A stretch of 64,000 nucleotides of DNA from positions 2,480,001 through 2,544,000 of the forward strand of contig JAMXDE010000004.1 in the NCBI GenBank assembly GCA_026770025.1, read 5' to 3'. Every line of letters begins with the position of its first letter. The first letter of the stretch is position 1. Shown piece by piece: positions 1 to 11,188 of this stretch. The notes below the pieces were generated by a model that was given only the letters and a program-made list of their open reading frames with translations, was not told where the DNA came from and did not search any database. The position numbers were made by a program, and so were the translations under genes. The DNA is from Craspedostauros australis. Its lineage: Eukaryota; Bacillariophyta; Bacillariophyceae; Mastogloiales; Achnanthaceae.

Positions 1-565
1 TCTGATGCTTCGTTCGTCACCCTTGTTGGGTATTGGCATATTGTGGTTAGCTGCCAGCTCTGTCGTCGTGTTGCCTTGCAACCACGCTGTCGATCCCCTT
101 CATCCTCTTCTGGATAGCATCGATTCATCATGCTGCAGCTTCTTCGTCATGGGAGTTGTTGGTGGCCTCCTGCCATTCATCCTCCATTCATCTGAGGTTC
201 CTCCCTTCCGGCTCTGTCATTCGATTCTTCATCCGACATGCCCGCGTCTCTCTCATTGATCGCATATCGATGCGTCTTGACTCACTGTATCTGGAATCCG
301 CCGTTCATGGCTCGCGCTCTCATAGCTGTATCCTTTTCAGATTCGAGTCTCTCTCTCTCATCGATCTCATTCTCATTGCACATCGATCTCATATCTGTGC
401 TCGCAGTATCTTGCCAATCATTCGGCATCCGGTTCTTCTAGATCATCTGTCATGCTCACGCCATGGCTATATCACTGAACCGTACCATCATGGCCTCCCA
501 CCATTCATTGCTCTTCTCGGGATCCACATGACCCCGTCATTCGTCAATTGTGGTTGGATCCAGCA
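1..565. other. No gene recognised
   Basis: The plus strand is pyrimidine-rich and full of short TCTC/ATCTCATC-like stretches. Overlapping short open frames occur on both strands, but none looks like a protein. The stretch is probably a continuation of the decayed minus-strand sequence that starts at 566, but nothing in it can be assigned. Confidence 0.4.
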
Positions 566-2511
566 TCATTGCGACATTTGGTTGCTCGGATCCCTCTCTT
601 CGTTCTGTATGTGGTTCAATGCTTGGTTCGCAGTGATGAAGTCACCCAGGCTCATCCTCTCATGAGTGATGTCAATCGTCATGCCTGCGATATCTCTGTT
701 GAATCTTGACCCTTCTGTGTGAATGTTGGGTCCTCCTGTCGCTGGTAGTGTGGTAGTCATCTTTCGAGTGGTCTCATACCCCTCATCATCTTCTGACTCT
801 GATTCTCCACTTGATCCAAGTTCTCGCTCCTCCTTCGGAGTGGGCATATCGTAGTATCCCTCGAGAGCACTCAGCATCCTTGGCATGTGCACGACAGGTT
901 CTGCGATTGGGACTGTGTTTGGTGCGTTCTCGACCAACTCGTCTTGTCCCGTCTCATCGTCCCTTCCGGATTCATTGTCGTCGTCATCGTCCGATGGTTC
1001 ATCCCCTTGGGTAGGGAGCAAGTCATCTTGCCCTCGAGCAGCGTCTTCTGTATCTGTATCGTCTCCGGCTCTTCTGCTCTGACCAGCGTCGTCGGTCTCC
1101 ATGCTTCAGATGGTATCCGCACGTCGCTCCCAAGTCACTCTTCTATCTAGGGTACTCATCCCTGAAGTAGAGTCGTCATCTCCCAGGTCTGTCAGTACTG
1201 ACCTGCTGGCATTCTCAATACTCTCGAATTGCTCACATGACGTATCCATCCATGTCACGTTCATCGTGAGTAGGATCCTGGTCATCACCAGGTGCACTTG
1301 TGCGGTCCATACCGCTTGCATGCGACTCCTGTATCCAATCAGCGTCTGTTGGATCGGAAGTGAAGTTGCTGTTCTCCAGCATGTTGTTGATTGCGTTCAC
1401 ATTGCGAGCCACATCGAGTGCGCTCCGCACGCCAATCTCATGCATCATGTAGTGCAACCCGCATGGGTGTACTCATCTGCACAGTCGACTCTCGAATTCG
1501 TCGATCGCATCGTAGCGGATCATCGAAAGCTCGACGCGCACATCGGTGGCAGACGCCATGCTGCTCAACGAGTATCGAACCAAGAGGCAGATCGGACCTG
1601 CATCCACAAGCAGTCCTCTGCGCTCCTCATCACTCGTTTCGCCTTCATTGTAGTTGGCGTTGCCGTCTTCCTCTTCATTCTCGGATGAAAAGGGTTGTTT
1701 GTTGATCCACTCCATCGTAATCGTTTGTAGACCCGTAGTAGCTATACACTCCTGGAGTGTACTCAGCTATCTCCTCCCTGGTCCACTCGTAGTCGTTGAC
1801 TGGTGTTCCGCTGTCGAAGTCGGAAACCCCATCATTGGTGATTGTTACGAGTGCCATGTTGTTCGTGATCGCGTTGTCGTCGCGCATCATCGTGTAGTTT
1901 CACATGGTCACATTTTGGTCGTTGTTCGCGATTTCGGTGATGGCCACGAATTTCGTGTTGGTCACATTTTTGATGCCGACCACATTTTCGTTGATGGGCA
2001 TGGACATCGGCTCGTCGTTTGTGATGAGAGCGATGTCATCCATCCCGTCCATCCCGTCTGTCGCGGCCTTGGCCGACCCGGCTTCCTTCATCTCACTCTC
2101 TCACTGCCATTGCCTCGTGCGCACTTATAACCGTGTTTGATACGGTGGCGGTCGTAGATGAGGTTCATCGCTCTGCGGGTGTCTGAAATCATCGTCTTCT
2201 CCGATGGCGAGGACACCTCTTGTTCCTCGGCTTCCGTATTGAGCCTGGGATCGAAGCGCGGAAGGACCTCCCGTCCAGCTTGTTGCAGCGCTCTCCCTTC
2301 TCACCGAAGCACACACATCATGTGTTGCTGTTTTCGTTGTTGTCGTCAATTCATGGCTGGCAGATTGCATTCTTGCCATCTCGATCATCTCATAGTAGGA
2401 ATCGCAGCCAGCCCTCGAGCACGTATCACACGATGGCAGTCGGTGCCACGTGATCATCTCGATGCTTTCCATTGCTGCTCCTCGCGTCACTCTTGAGATG
2501 ATCATGACCAT
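566..2511 (-). pseudogene. Decayed minus-strand coding sequence, unknown product
   Basis: A relay of minus-strand open stretches covers this interval in changing frames: 2511-2125, 2091-1900, 1890-1675, 1715-1473, 1457-1233, 1321-1106 and 1102-566. Each ends near where the next begins in another frame, the pattern left by small indels in one long coding sequence, although several short introns could mimic it. The last piece (178 aa) is acidic with an Asp/Glu/Ser-rich segment; another carries clustered Asp and Glu around 1640-1700. Low-complexity acidic linkers of this kind are common between integrase and reverse transcriptase of copia-type polyproteins, but no catalytic motif was found, so a dead transposon is only a guess. 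It lies downstream, on the same strand, of the reading frame interrupted by element 1 and may belong to it. Confidence 0.3.
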
Positions 2512-2556
2512 GGGCCATGCCCATGCCTGCGTAGATCTTGGTCGTCCTTTACCTTA

Positions 2557-2930
2557 TCATCCCTGCCTGCAAGCTCGTGCTCGATTGCGTCGCGCGCCCC
2601 ATGCGCACAGACGTTCAGCATCAGCTATCTGTGTTGCTCCTCGTCCATCTCGGCTTCCATATCGACCGAGTGCTGATGAGGCAGCTCCATTCTTGCAGGG
2701 TAGGTTGGAAGCTCTCATTGCTTCCTCAATTGCATCTCGTTGAGCTCTGTCAGCTATCTCGCCCTCATGGCGCAGTCTGCTGAATACGATGCATCCGAGA
2801 GCGTGGTCTGCTGCGTCCGAATCTCTTCTTGCGTACAGCTTGCTCTCGTACTCCAACACAGCCGTGAAGGTCTCCATGCCTTCCTCGACTTCATGGTCCC
2901 ATGACCATGGACAGTTCTTCCAATGCGCGT
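2557..2930 (-). pseudogene. Downstream part of an ORF split by element 1
   Basis: The minus-strand frame runs out of the LTR into about 124 codons of flanking DNA and stops at 2557. The peptide has a Trp/Cys-containing start followed by a charged helical stretch rich in Arg, Asp, Glu and Ala, and matches no family I recognise. The matching upstream part lies at 12578-12360 beyond the retrotransposon. Taking out the element and one copy of CGCGT joins the two in the same frame, giving an open frame of roughly 200 codons. This supports a coding target, although it could itself have belonged to an older transposon. No ATG start can be fixed. Confidence 0.4.
2926..2930. repeat. Target site duplication of element 1 (left)
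   Basis: CGCGT directly abuts the left LTR and is repeated at 12360-12364 after the right LTR. A 5-bp duplication is the usual footprint of Ty1/copia integration and fixes the LTR ends exactly. Confidence 0.9.
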
Positions 2931-3822
2931 AGTTAAATTGCGTTAGTTCGCGTCGTTTTTCGCGTGTCCGAGATGTCCCCGTAGATGGAACAAATCCGGA
3001 TTGGATCGTTTGTTGTTGTTGTTGTTGTTGTTGACAATAGGGACGGACTTTGTGTTTTTGTTGCTGTGAGAAAATTGTTTGTTGCGTTGCCTTGAGCAAG
3101 CGTTCAATGTCGCAACTCGGACCGACTGATGAAGTCGTTTGGTGTCAGAGTTTACGATGGGAAGACGAGAGTGAATGCAATTGATTTGTACTGTGTTTGA
3201 AGAGTGTTTTTGAGTTGTGAACTTTTGCATTTTATGATTAAGTTGATGAAGACAATGAAGATGATGATGAAGACAATGAAGAGGCAACAATCATGCAGGA
3301 CATGTTTCTTGGCAGTGTTGTTTGCAGGAGATTTCCTGCAGACATCGTTGTGTTTTCTGTGGGGCAAGACACTTGGTTGTGTGCCTTGTTTCACTCCCTT
3401 CTTGCAGTGTATCGACTCTTTGATCATCCCATGTTCTCCTGTTGATCTTGGTTCGTTGCTGAGCAGCAGAGAGCTGTTGGGCATGACCCTTTCTTCTATC
3501 ATGCTAATCATGTCAAGGGCTGGGATCTTACAGCCAAGCAGTCTTTGCAGTTCAATGCAATCACTCTTGTGATTCAAACATAAGCTGCAATGAACCTCTT
3601 GACAGGCATCTATGATTGGTAGTCTCCAATCCCTTGTAGCTTGATAATTCTCACTTGGTCTTGGTTCGTACCCAGGGGTACGCGCTTCGCGTTGGCGGAC
3701 AGTCGTGAGAAAACCAAGACCAAATATTTTTGGGGGGAAATTGTCAAATTGGACTAATCCGATTACAAGGAAACTCCGAAGAGTGTCCTGCTGTCGGACG
3801 TCCAGGGCCTCATGTTGTAACT
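2931..3822 (-). repeat. 3' LTR of element 1
   Basis: The 892-bp copy matches 11468-12359 at an offset of 8537, with one mismatch seen (3524). It begins AGTTAAAT and ends TTGTAACT, so the termini form a 5-bp inverted repeat AGTTA/TAACT. It contains a short TTG run (about 3011-3032). Open frames inside it (for example 122 aa on the plus strand) are present in both LTRs and have no recognisable product. Confidence 0.92.
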
Positions 3823-3831
3823 CTCCCTCTC
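3823..3831 (-). other. Polypurine tract of element 1
   Basis: Read on the element strand, GAGAGGGAG abuts the 3' LTR. This is the expected place and composition for the plus-strand primer of reverse transcription. Confidence 0.75.
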
Positions 3832-3874
3832 GATACGTTGTGTGAGAAGGGAGTCCCTGAGGTGAGGCACACCG

Positions 3875-6800
3875 TCACCAACCCATCAACAGCTTCCTGA
3901 GCTTGATGAATAGGTCGTGGGCAAGTCCCTTCGTGAAGATGTCGGCGACTTGATCTGTGCTGGCCACGTACTTGATGACGATGAAGGACTGTTTCACCCA
4001 GTACCAGAAGAAGTGATACTTGATGAGATAGTGCTTCGTGCGCGCTGTGACCTGATGGTTGTTGGCCAGAGAAATACAAGCGTTGTTGTCCTCAAACACC
4101 GTGCATTTGATGCCGGCCTCCAATTCTTGGTCCAAGTCCATTGCAACGGATATCTCGCGGATGAGTTGCATGAGTGGGATGACAACGCGCATTGCCTGTG
4201 AGAGCGCTGCATACTCCGCTTCCATTGTAGAGAGGGCAATCTCTGTCTGAAGTTTCGACTTCCAGACAAGAGGACAGCCCCCAAGCTCGATGATGTAGCC
4301 TGTTCGAGATCGTGCTGCGTTGATTGAGCGATGGTCCTCACATCGATATAACCCACCGAAATCGGCATCCACATAGCAAGTCAGCTGCAGTTTCCCAGTT
4401 GGCTTGATGATCGTGCCTCGGTCGGATGTACCAGCTAGGTATCGCACCAGCGTCTTCATGGCCTTGGCGTGTGTGCGCTTGGGATCGTTGCTGAATCGGG
4501 CGAGCTGGGATACTGCGAAAGCGATGTCCGGGCGAGTATTGGTTGCCAGGTAGAGTAGCATACCTACCACGGAGCGGTAATTCCAGTCTTCCGAATATGG
4601 CGGCTCGTGATCGTCGGCTCCGAGAGCTTGCTGGATGGTTGGCGTGGCATTCGGTTTACACTTCTGCATGCCAACCGCGTCGATGACCTTCTTGATGAGT
4701 CCGCGTTGAAGCATGTGCACCGTGCCTGCTTTTGGATCGTGCACCAGTTGAATGCCCAGGAATTCGGTGAAAGAGCCTTCCTTCTTCAGTTCAAATCCAC
4801 GGTTGCGCATGGAAGCAATGAATGCCTCCGCCTCCTGCTCGGTCTTGGATGCTATCCCAGCGTCATCCACATACAGGACGATCATCATGCCCTTGCGCAT
4901 GAATAAGCACTGTTCCTGATCGCATGCTCGAAAGCCTTCAGCGGTCAGTGCCTTCAGCAGGTGTTCGTACCACAAGCGTGGAGCGATGTTGAGGCCATAA
5001 AGACTTTTGTTGAGTCTGAGGCAGGTGTTGCGACCGTTGGTGGAATGGAATCCCCGAGGAAGGTGTAGGAACACAGGCTTGTGTATCTTTGCCTGCACGA
5101 ATGCATTGGAGAAGTCGATGGAGATTGTAGACCAGTTCATGATGGTGGAAATGATGAGGAAGGTTCGTACCGACGACCAAGCAACGACTGGAGCATACAC
5201 GGACTCGTTGGTGTCCATCAAGTCTCCGCGACAGCACCATCGTCCTTTGTATTTCTTGACCGTACCATCAGGAAGCCGCTTGCGTCGGAAGACCCAAGTT
5301 CCCGGAAAGATACGTGAGGTAGCTTGCGTCTTCGGCACCTCATCCCATGTGCCTTTGCTGATGAGTTCCCGAATCTCGGCTTCAGCTGCTTGCATCCATT
5401 GCGCTTTATCGTTGTCACGCATGGCTTCGTCGAATGATAGGGTATCAGGGTCACTGCTGGAAGCTTTGCAGATGATGGCTGTGTTGGCAAGGTACCCAGT
5501 TGCGTCTGTTTCGAAAAAGGGGCGCATCTCCATCTGGACGTGCAGGATGTTGGATGGCTCTGCTGAGGATCTGGTGGCACTGAGGACATCGCTGCATTCC
5601 TGAAGCAAGCATGTGCTCATGTGGGAGTTGGACAGTGGTGCGAGTTCGTCGTTGTCCATCTCGAATGCTCCCATGAGGGCGTAGTATTCGTCGTCGTTGT
5701 CTTCCATTTGGTCATCCTGAGTGGTGATCATCTCACCACCTCGTCCAAGCATGGATGCAAGTCCATAGAGCTGCCTGGACATGACAAGAGCGACGATGCG
5801 AATCGAGGATGAGAGCTGACCCAGTCGTCTCAGCATGGACACACGTAGCTGCGACGTGATGGTGTCAAATGCGCTCTCAGTCTCTCGTATGTGTTCCGCT
5901 GCTTCATTGGGATCGCAGATTTGGATTGGGTTCGACCACGGGCGCATCTGAATACGCCACTCATCGACTCCATTGACGCTGAAGAATGGACTTTGTCCAA
6001 AGGGGAGTAGATGTCGAAGACGAGTTGGTGCTTGCTGAATGCTTGGTGGCAAAGGATGGTTCTCAGAGCTGGATCCGTAGGTGGTGCTGAGATCATCGGC
6101 GATGCTGTGAAGTAGAGGAACGAGCTCCCTCGCGAAGGTTGATTCCATATGGGGGTTCATGTGAAGCTGCTCAGCGATGTCTTCCCGTACTTGGATGGCC
6201 ATGCGAATGGATGGTCGCTCAAGCATGTCAATGTTGGCGGTCGATGCGTTGTCTTCTTCGGTGAGAAGGACGATGATATCACCTCCATCATCGTCACAGT
6301 AGCGTCCTCCAAGAGTATCGTAGTGCAGGCGTGTTGGAGGCGCTCTGGTACGCTGTCCCATGATACGAGCCGATCGTCGGGTAGGCTCCCTCTGTTGACG
6401 AGATTTCGACGGCTTGCGAGGAGTAGATCGCTTTGGCTTGGCAGGTGTTGTTGCACGTCTAGGCGACAGTTGCGCCGTGATGGGCATTGGTGGCGTCCCT
6501 CCCTCTTGGGGAGAGTCTGGTAGCGGTGGGAGCTCCTCGTCATCAGCATCGGCCAATGGAGGTTCATCACGTTCGTTTTGTGACGAAGGTGATTTGGTTT
6601 GGAACGGGATAGTCTCTGGCGTCGAGTTCGCAATTGGCGAAGGCGGCTTCGAATTCAACGGCGTTGATGGCACAGCAGAGGATGGCGTTGCGATCGGTGG
6701 CTGGACCTCAGCGACGTCTGGTGATGGATTGTTTGGAGTTGTCGGTGGCTCAGCAGTCTGCTCCGGTGCTTGGATGAGGGGAGCAGCTGGTGGGTCATCG

Positions 6801-9800
6801 GCAAGTGGTACCAGAGGCCTGTTGTCGTGATCGGCTTCATCCGTTTGCTGTTCTCGACGAATCTCTCTGTCTGTTCGCTGAAGAGCTTCCTCTTCTTCCA
6901 GGAGACGGAGATCTTCCTCATCGAACGGATATTGGTACTCAGTTTCTCCAAACATCTTCACCCAGTCGTCCGATCCGAAGTCAGGTAGCTCCCTTGGATC
7001 AGTTGCCACGGTGGCAAACCAATCATCAAAGACCACATGATATTGGGATGTGATGGATCCAGTGCGAGGGCTGAGAAGTAGAGGAACCGTTGATGAGTGT
7101 CGTGCAGATAGTCCCATGTTGACATAACGTTCGCTGCGTGGTTCCCAGCGAGGGATCTTCTTGCCATCAGCGATAGTCTTGTTGAGGACGTATGCAGGTG
7201 ATCCCCACACATGCAAGTTGTGCAAGTGTTTGTGGGGGAATCGGACCCGTGCGAAGATGTCATATGGCGACAATCCAGTGGTGTGATTGGGGACGCGGTT
7301 GAAAACATATGCTGCATGGACAACCGCCATGGGCCAGATGTTGGGTTCGTAGATCTGTGGCCAATGAATGCATGCATGCATCATCATGGTCCGTGCCATG
7401 GAAACGATGGTTCGAATGCTGCGTTCCACAACGCCATTGTGATGATGAGCACCGGCTCCGGCGAAACGATTGATTTGTTGGAATCGTTCCAGCTCTCTCG
7501 CATAGTCCTTGGATGTGAAGACCCGTGCATTGTCCGATAGATAGGACTGCACGACGATGCCGAGGTCCCTGCAGGTGTCTTCGAACGAGTGCTTTGCTTT
7601 GAGCGTCGAATGGGTGTCGAGTGTGGTCACTGGCTCCACGTGGATGTACCCCGATGCGTGGTCAACGAAGACAGCTCCACCGCAGTACATGTCCTTCTCA
7701 CTTGTCTTGCCAAATCCGGTGAATAAACGACCGGGTGTGCGGCCGACGAAGTGATCAACCGAGACCTGTTGTCCTGGACGAAGATGATCCGCCCTGAGGA
7801 CACCTTGTCTGTCACGGATGATTTGTCGACGGATGCCTGGAGCTGGGCGCGCATGTTGCTTGCCAAATTGACAGGCAGTGCACTTTGGATAGTCAGTGAT
7901 CTTGGATGCTGCGGTCTGGAGCTTGCGTTTGGCCTCAGAATGAGCCAGCATTCCAGACCGGAAGAGGAACTGGATCTTGCGGAAGTCCAGATGACCGAGT
8001 CGGAAGTGCCAGCGAAGGAGTTCTTTGCTTGGTTCCGACAAGTTGAGGTTGTTCTCGGACACCGTCGTCACAATGCTGTTGAGGGCCCTTGGGATGTGTC
8101 CAAGGTCCTTCATGCGATATGCGGTGGTTGTTGGTAGTCCGCTGTGTGGATGGTAGATTGCCACAACTGGTCCTCGTTCCTCATCTCCAGATGATCCTGA
8201 TAGGGTGCACGAGTTGCCGTCCGCTCTGAGATGCTCGTCGGGGTATTCGCGCAGAAGACAAGTGGTGCTCAAGAGCTTCACTCGCGAGGATGGGATGTAG
8301 TAGGCTGGAAGTCGGATGTATCGAAGGTTCCCTTTCTTGTCCAACATGGCCCATTCCACGGTGCCGCGCTTGGTGACTTGCGTGCGCTTGAGAAAGCCGC
8401 TGAGGAAGATGGGCTTGTGTGGCGTTTCCACTCGTCCGACGAAGTCCCGAATGTCATTTGTGACACACACCGACGCTCCGCTGTCCCAGATGACTTGAAA
8501 GGTGGACTGGCCTTCGTTCTGGCCATGCGGAGTATCCATCAGGGAGAGGAGTCTGCCAGCTCTTGACGTGGGTGGAACATTGATTGCCATTGCACCATAG
8601 AGTTGGTCAGTGATGTCACGCTCATGTCCCAGGACGAAGAAGCTCCGAAGCATACTGATGAGCCTGATGGCTTGCTCAGAGACGGCTTTTGGGATTGGAA
8701 TGTCCCAGTCATGTCTGCCGATGGGTTCTCCTGGGTCAAAATCCTCTCGGGCTTGTTCTGATGTGGGAGTGGAAGCTTCGTGATGGCCATTGTGTTGGTA
8801 TCCGCGGTCTTGGTCGCGAAGAAAGCGTTGGAAGGATCCATCTGCAAAGAGCTCCTCGTACAGTCCGGATGGATTGCGTGTGAAGCGATTGTCGTTGCGA
8901 AGGCGCATCGGATAATGCGGATCCACATACGCTGGTCTCTTGTTGTGGCGTCCACGTTTCTTCCGAGCCTTGTTCCAACGAGCCTTTGCATGTCGAAGAT
9001 GTGCTCGTGGTGGGTGCTTGGGATCGTCCGATGGTCTGCCATGTAAGTAGCCAAGGGCAGTTGCTGTCCCTAACCACAAGAAGATGGCCACTGTTTTCCA
9101 TTCATGGAGGAGTCCAAGGAGGATGATCTGAACCAGGCCGAAGATGAGGGATGGGTTGGTCATGAGGACAAATTGCAGGATCCATGTAAGCATGTGTTGC
9201 AGATGTTTCCAGAATCCAATTTGGTTGGTTGGTTCTGTTTCCATCATGCACATCCATGCCGAAGGGTCGATTGCAAGATTGCCTTGGGCCTCCTTCCTGC
9301 CCCCAAAGTTCTCTTGGTGTTCCGATGTACCATGAGAGATGCGCCAGTGCTTGCACTTGGCACACCAGTGATACGTCTTGTTGTCCATGAGCTTCTTCTG
9401 GGGCTCTCCTTTGCGAGGTGGTGTGGTCTTCCACGAGTTCTTTCGCGATTGGCCACGATCAATCTTCTTGTTCGTCTTCCTCCCTTGGTTAGGCTTCCGA
9501 TTTCCAAGCAGTGGACAGTTGGCCTTGATGTGACCAGGCTTGCCGCAGTTGTAGCAGCTGACAGCAACTTGGGAGTTGCCTTTGCTGGACTGGATGAGCG
9601 TCCAGGCTTGGCTGATGTCTTGGTCCAAGGTTGTTGCTGCATGAGCGCCATGGCGAGGAATGGATCGGTCCTTTGTGCGTTGGTGGGCATGCCAGCGTCC
9701 GTCTTCCACCTCGATGTTGTAGAGCACCACAGCCTTGCGGCAAATGTTGCGCCATGTCATCTTGTGTTGGAGGAGGAGACGCTTTGCTGGTTCTCGGTCC

Positions 9801-11188
9801 ATCAGCCTGGTCTTCATCAGGAGATCGTTGAGGAGCGATGACATGTCATGGAGATCATGCCGAAACTTCTCTCCATGACCACCTGGGCCACCTGCATCGA
9901 GGAAGTTGTTGACGATGTTGAGCAGGAGGTTGTCATCGAACGCGTTGGCCTTCTCGAGTTGCGTGCACCAGGTGTCCAGCTTGTCGCACATGAGCTCGAT
10001 GTTCTCTCCCGGAAACTTGTTGGGTTTGAGATGTCGGACTTGCTCCTTGATGCGCTCGTACTTGTCGTTGGTGGATGGATCGCTGCCCATCACCAGCTCA
10101 ACCACGAGCATGCGGATGTCATGGTTGTACTCTGGTTGGGCTCGTCCACTGGTCTTGCGGAAGAGGTCCTGGTCCACGGATCCCTTGAAGAGGCGGTATG
10201 CTGTCATCATGTTGTACCGATCGTACGCGTCGTAGAGGTCCTGGTGGTCGTTGATGGTGTCAATGACATTGTCTGAGGTGTAGATACCTGAGTTGTCAAA
10301 GATGCTCACCATCTTGGTCTTGTCCACTGGGCTTCGGACGTAGGTGATGGCATCGATTCCTCTCATCTCACACTCTTCCTTCAGCTCGGAGAGGAAGTTG
10401 AGAAGATCGTCGCCGCGCTTGTAGCGTGGGCTGATTCCTTTCTCCATGGTGACTTGGATCTTGGATTCAGCACAGCTGTTGGCGGGGCGTCGTTGGTACG
10501 GATGGTGGTATCGCTTCTTCTCGCGCACCAATCCGCTCCAGTCTGCCTTCGGTGCTCCACCAGTCCAGGCCATGTACCGACGTTCTTCGGCACAGACTCC
10601 TCCCATGATGGGCTTGGTCGGTTTCTTGCCGACCTTGCCTCCTCGACCAGCTGAGGGTCCGTTCCCGCCTCCGCCGCCACCATCATCATCGCTTGGGTCG
10701 CTGTCGTCTCCGGAGTCGTCTCCGCCACCTCCACCAAAGAGATCGTCATCATCGTCCGAGATGTCGCTGGCATCGTTGTCCTTGCTCTTGTCATCGTCGA
10801 TGTCGTCGTTCTTTGGCTTGTCGTTCTTGCGGTTGCCTTCGTCATTGGGCTCCAAGACGTCATCCAGTCCCTTCATCATGATGGGTGACATGATCTCACT
10901 GATGAGCTTGCTGGCACCAAGGATGCTTCCTGGGGTCGCGGGATCCGACTTCATCAGTCCTTCGTATGCCTCCATACGTTGCTTGAGATTGGCCTCTCTT
11001 TCAGCCAGTATGGCTTGTGCTGCTTCGAGCTGGGCCTTTGCTTCGTTGAGCTGGGCCTCGTCTTGCTTCAGACGGGCCTCACGGAGATCCACTCCATCAT
11101 CATCATGCTGTTGGATTTCCGTTCGATCGGTTTGTTCTGCTGCTGCGGTCTCGCCGGGCAGCACCATGTCCTTGCTGGCATCAGTCAT
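3875..11188 (-). CDS. Ty1/copia Gag-Pol polyprotein (element 1)
   Basis: A single 2437-aa frame starting at an ATG. In order: an N-terminal Gln/Glu/Ala-rich coiled coil (about residues 30-80); an Asp/Ser-rich then Gly-rich linker; a capsid-like region; a CCHC zinc knuckle, CYNCGKPGHIKANC (about 545-558); a second HWC-type Cys/His finger (about 601-621); a hydrophobic segment able to cross a membrane (about 660-716); an aspartic protease with WDSGAS (about 902); a GAG-pre-integrase HHCC domain; an integrase core with D, D and E (the last in NGVVERS); an acidic/Pro-rich linker; reverse transcriptase with LYVDD (about 2102); and RNase H with MEAEY and ADIFTKGL near the end. No frameshift or stop is needed between gag and pol, unlike element 2. 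The length is greater than usual for copia polyproteins (about 1300-1500 aa) because of the long Gag and the linkers. Confidence 0.95.
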   Translation of the reverse strand: MTDASKDMVLPGETAAAEQTDRTEIQQHDDDGVDLREARLKQDEAQLNEAKAQLEAAQAILAEREANLKQRMEAYEGLMKSDPATPGSILGASKLISEIMSPIMMKGLDDVLEPNDEGNRKNDKPKNDDIDDDKSKDNDASDISDDDDDLFGGGGGDDSGDDSDPSDDDGGGGGGNGPSAGRGGKVGKKPTKPIMGGVCAEERRYMAWTGGAPKADWSGLVREKKRYHHPYQRRPANSCAESKIQVTMEKGISPRYKRGDDLLNFLSELKEECEMRGIDAITYVRSPVDKTKMVSIFDNSGIYTSDNVIDTINDHQDLYDAYDRYNMMTAYRLFKGSVDQDLFRKTSGRAQPEYNHDIRMLVVELVMGSDPSTNDKYERIKEQVRHLKPNKFPGENIELMCDKLDTWCTQLEKANAFDDNLLLNIVNNFLDAGGPGGHGEKFRHDLHDMSSLLNDLLMKTRLMDREPAKRLLLQHKMTWRNICRKAVVLYNIEVEDGRWHAHQRTKDRSIPRHGAHAATTLDQDISQAWTLIQSSKGNSQVAVSCYNCGKPGHIKANCPLLGNRKPNQGRKTNKKIDRGQSRKNSWKTTPPRKGEPQKKLMDNKTYHWCAKCKHWRISHGTSEHQENFGGRKEAQGNLAIDPSAWMCMMETEPTNQIGFWKHLQHMLTWILQFVLMTNPSLIFGLVQIILLGLLHEWKTVAIFLWLGTATALGYLHGRPSDDPKHPPRAHLRHAKARWNKARKKRGRHNKRPAYVDPHYPMRLRNDNRFTRNPSGLYEELFADGSFQRFLRDQDRGYQHNGHHEASTPTSEQAREDFDPGEPIGRHDWDIPIPKAVSEQAIRLISMLRSFFVLGHERDITDQLYGAMAINVPPTSRAGRLLSLMDTPHGQNEGQSTFQVIWDSGASVCVTNDIRDFVGRVETPHKPIFLSGFLKRTQVTKRGTVEWAMLDKKGNLRYIRLPAYYIPSSRVKLLSTTCLLREYPDEHLRADGNSCTLSGSSGDEERGPVVAIYHPHSGLPTTTAYRMKDLGHIPRALNSIVTTVSENNLNLSEPSKELLRWHFRLGHLDFRKIQFLFRSGMLAHSEAKRKLQTAASKITDYPKCTACQFGKQHARPAPGIRRQIIRDRQGVLRADHLRPGQQVSVDHFVGRTPGRLFTGFGKTSEKDMYCGGAVFVDHASGYIHVEPVTTLDTHSTLKAKHSFEDTCRDLGIVVQSYLSDNARVFTSKDYARELERFQQINRFAGAGAHHHNGVVERSIRTIVSMARTMMMHACIHWPQIYEPNIWPMAVVHAAYVFNRVPNHTTGLSPYDIFARVRFPHKHLHNLHVWGSPAYVLNKTIADGKKIPRWEPRSERYVNMGLSARHSSTVPLLLSPRTGSITSQYHVVFDDWFATVATDPRELPDFGSDDWVKMFGETEYQYPFDEEDLRLLEEEEALQRTDREIRREQQTDEADHDNRPLVPLADDPPAAPLIQAPEQTAEPPTTPNNPSPDVAEVQPPIATPSSAVPSTPLNSKPPSPIANSTPETIPFQTKSPSSQNERDEPPLADADDEELPPLPDSPQEGGTPPMPITAQLSPRRATTPAKPKRSTPRKPSKSRQQREPTRRSARIMGQRTRAPPTRLHYDTLGGRYCDDDGGDIIVLLTEEDNASTANIDMLERPSIRMAIQVREDIAEQLHMNPHMESTFARELVPLLHSIADDLSTTYGSSSENHPLPPSIQQAPTRLRHLLPFGQSPFFSVNGVDEWRIQMRPWSNPIQICDPNEAAEHIRETESAFDTITSQLRVSMLRRLGQLSSSIRIVALVMSRQLYGLASMLGRGGEMITTQDDQMEDNDDEYYALMGAFEMDNDELAPLSNSHMSTCLLQECSDVLSATRSSAEPSNILHVQMEMRPFFETDATGYLANTAIICKASSSDPDTLSFDEAMRDNDKAQWMQAAEAEIRELISKGTWDEVPKTQATSRIFPGTWVFRRKRLPDGTVKKYKGRWCCRGDLMDTNESVYAPVVAWSSVRTFLIISTIMNWSTISIDFSNAFVQAKIHKPVFLHLPRGFHSTNGRNTCLRLNKSLYGLNIAPRLWYEHLLKALTAEGFRACDQEQCLFMRKGMMIVLYVDDAGIASKTEQEAEAFIASMRNRGFELKKEGSFTEFLGIQLVHDPKAGTVHMLQRGLIKKVIDAVGMQKCKPNATPTIQQALGADDHEPPYSEDWNYRSVVGMLLYLATNTRPDIAFAVSQLARFSNDPKRTHAKAMKTLVRYLAGTSDRGTIIKPTGKLQLTCYVDADFGGLYRCEDHRSINAARSRTGYIIELGGCPLVWKSKLQTEIALSTMEAEYAALSQAMRVVIPLMQLIREISVAMDLDQELEAGIKCTVFEDNNACISLANNHQVTARTKHYLIKYHFFWYWVKQSFIVIKYVASTDQVADIFTKGLAHDLFIKLRKLLMGW

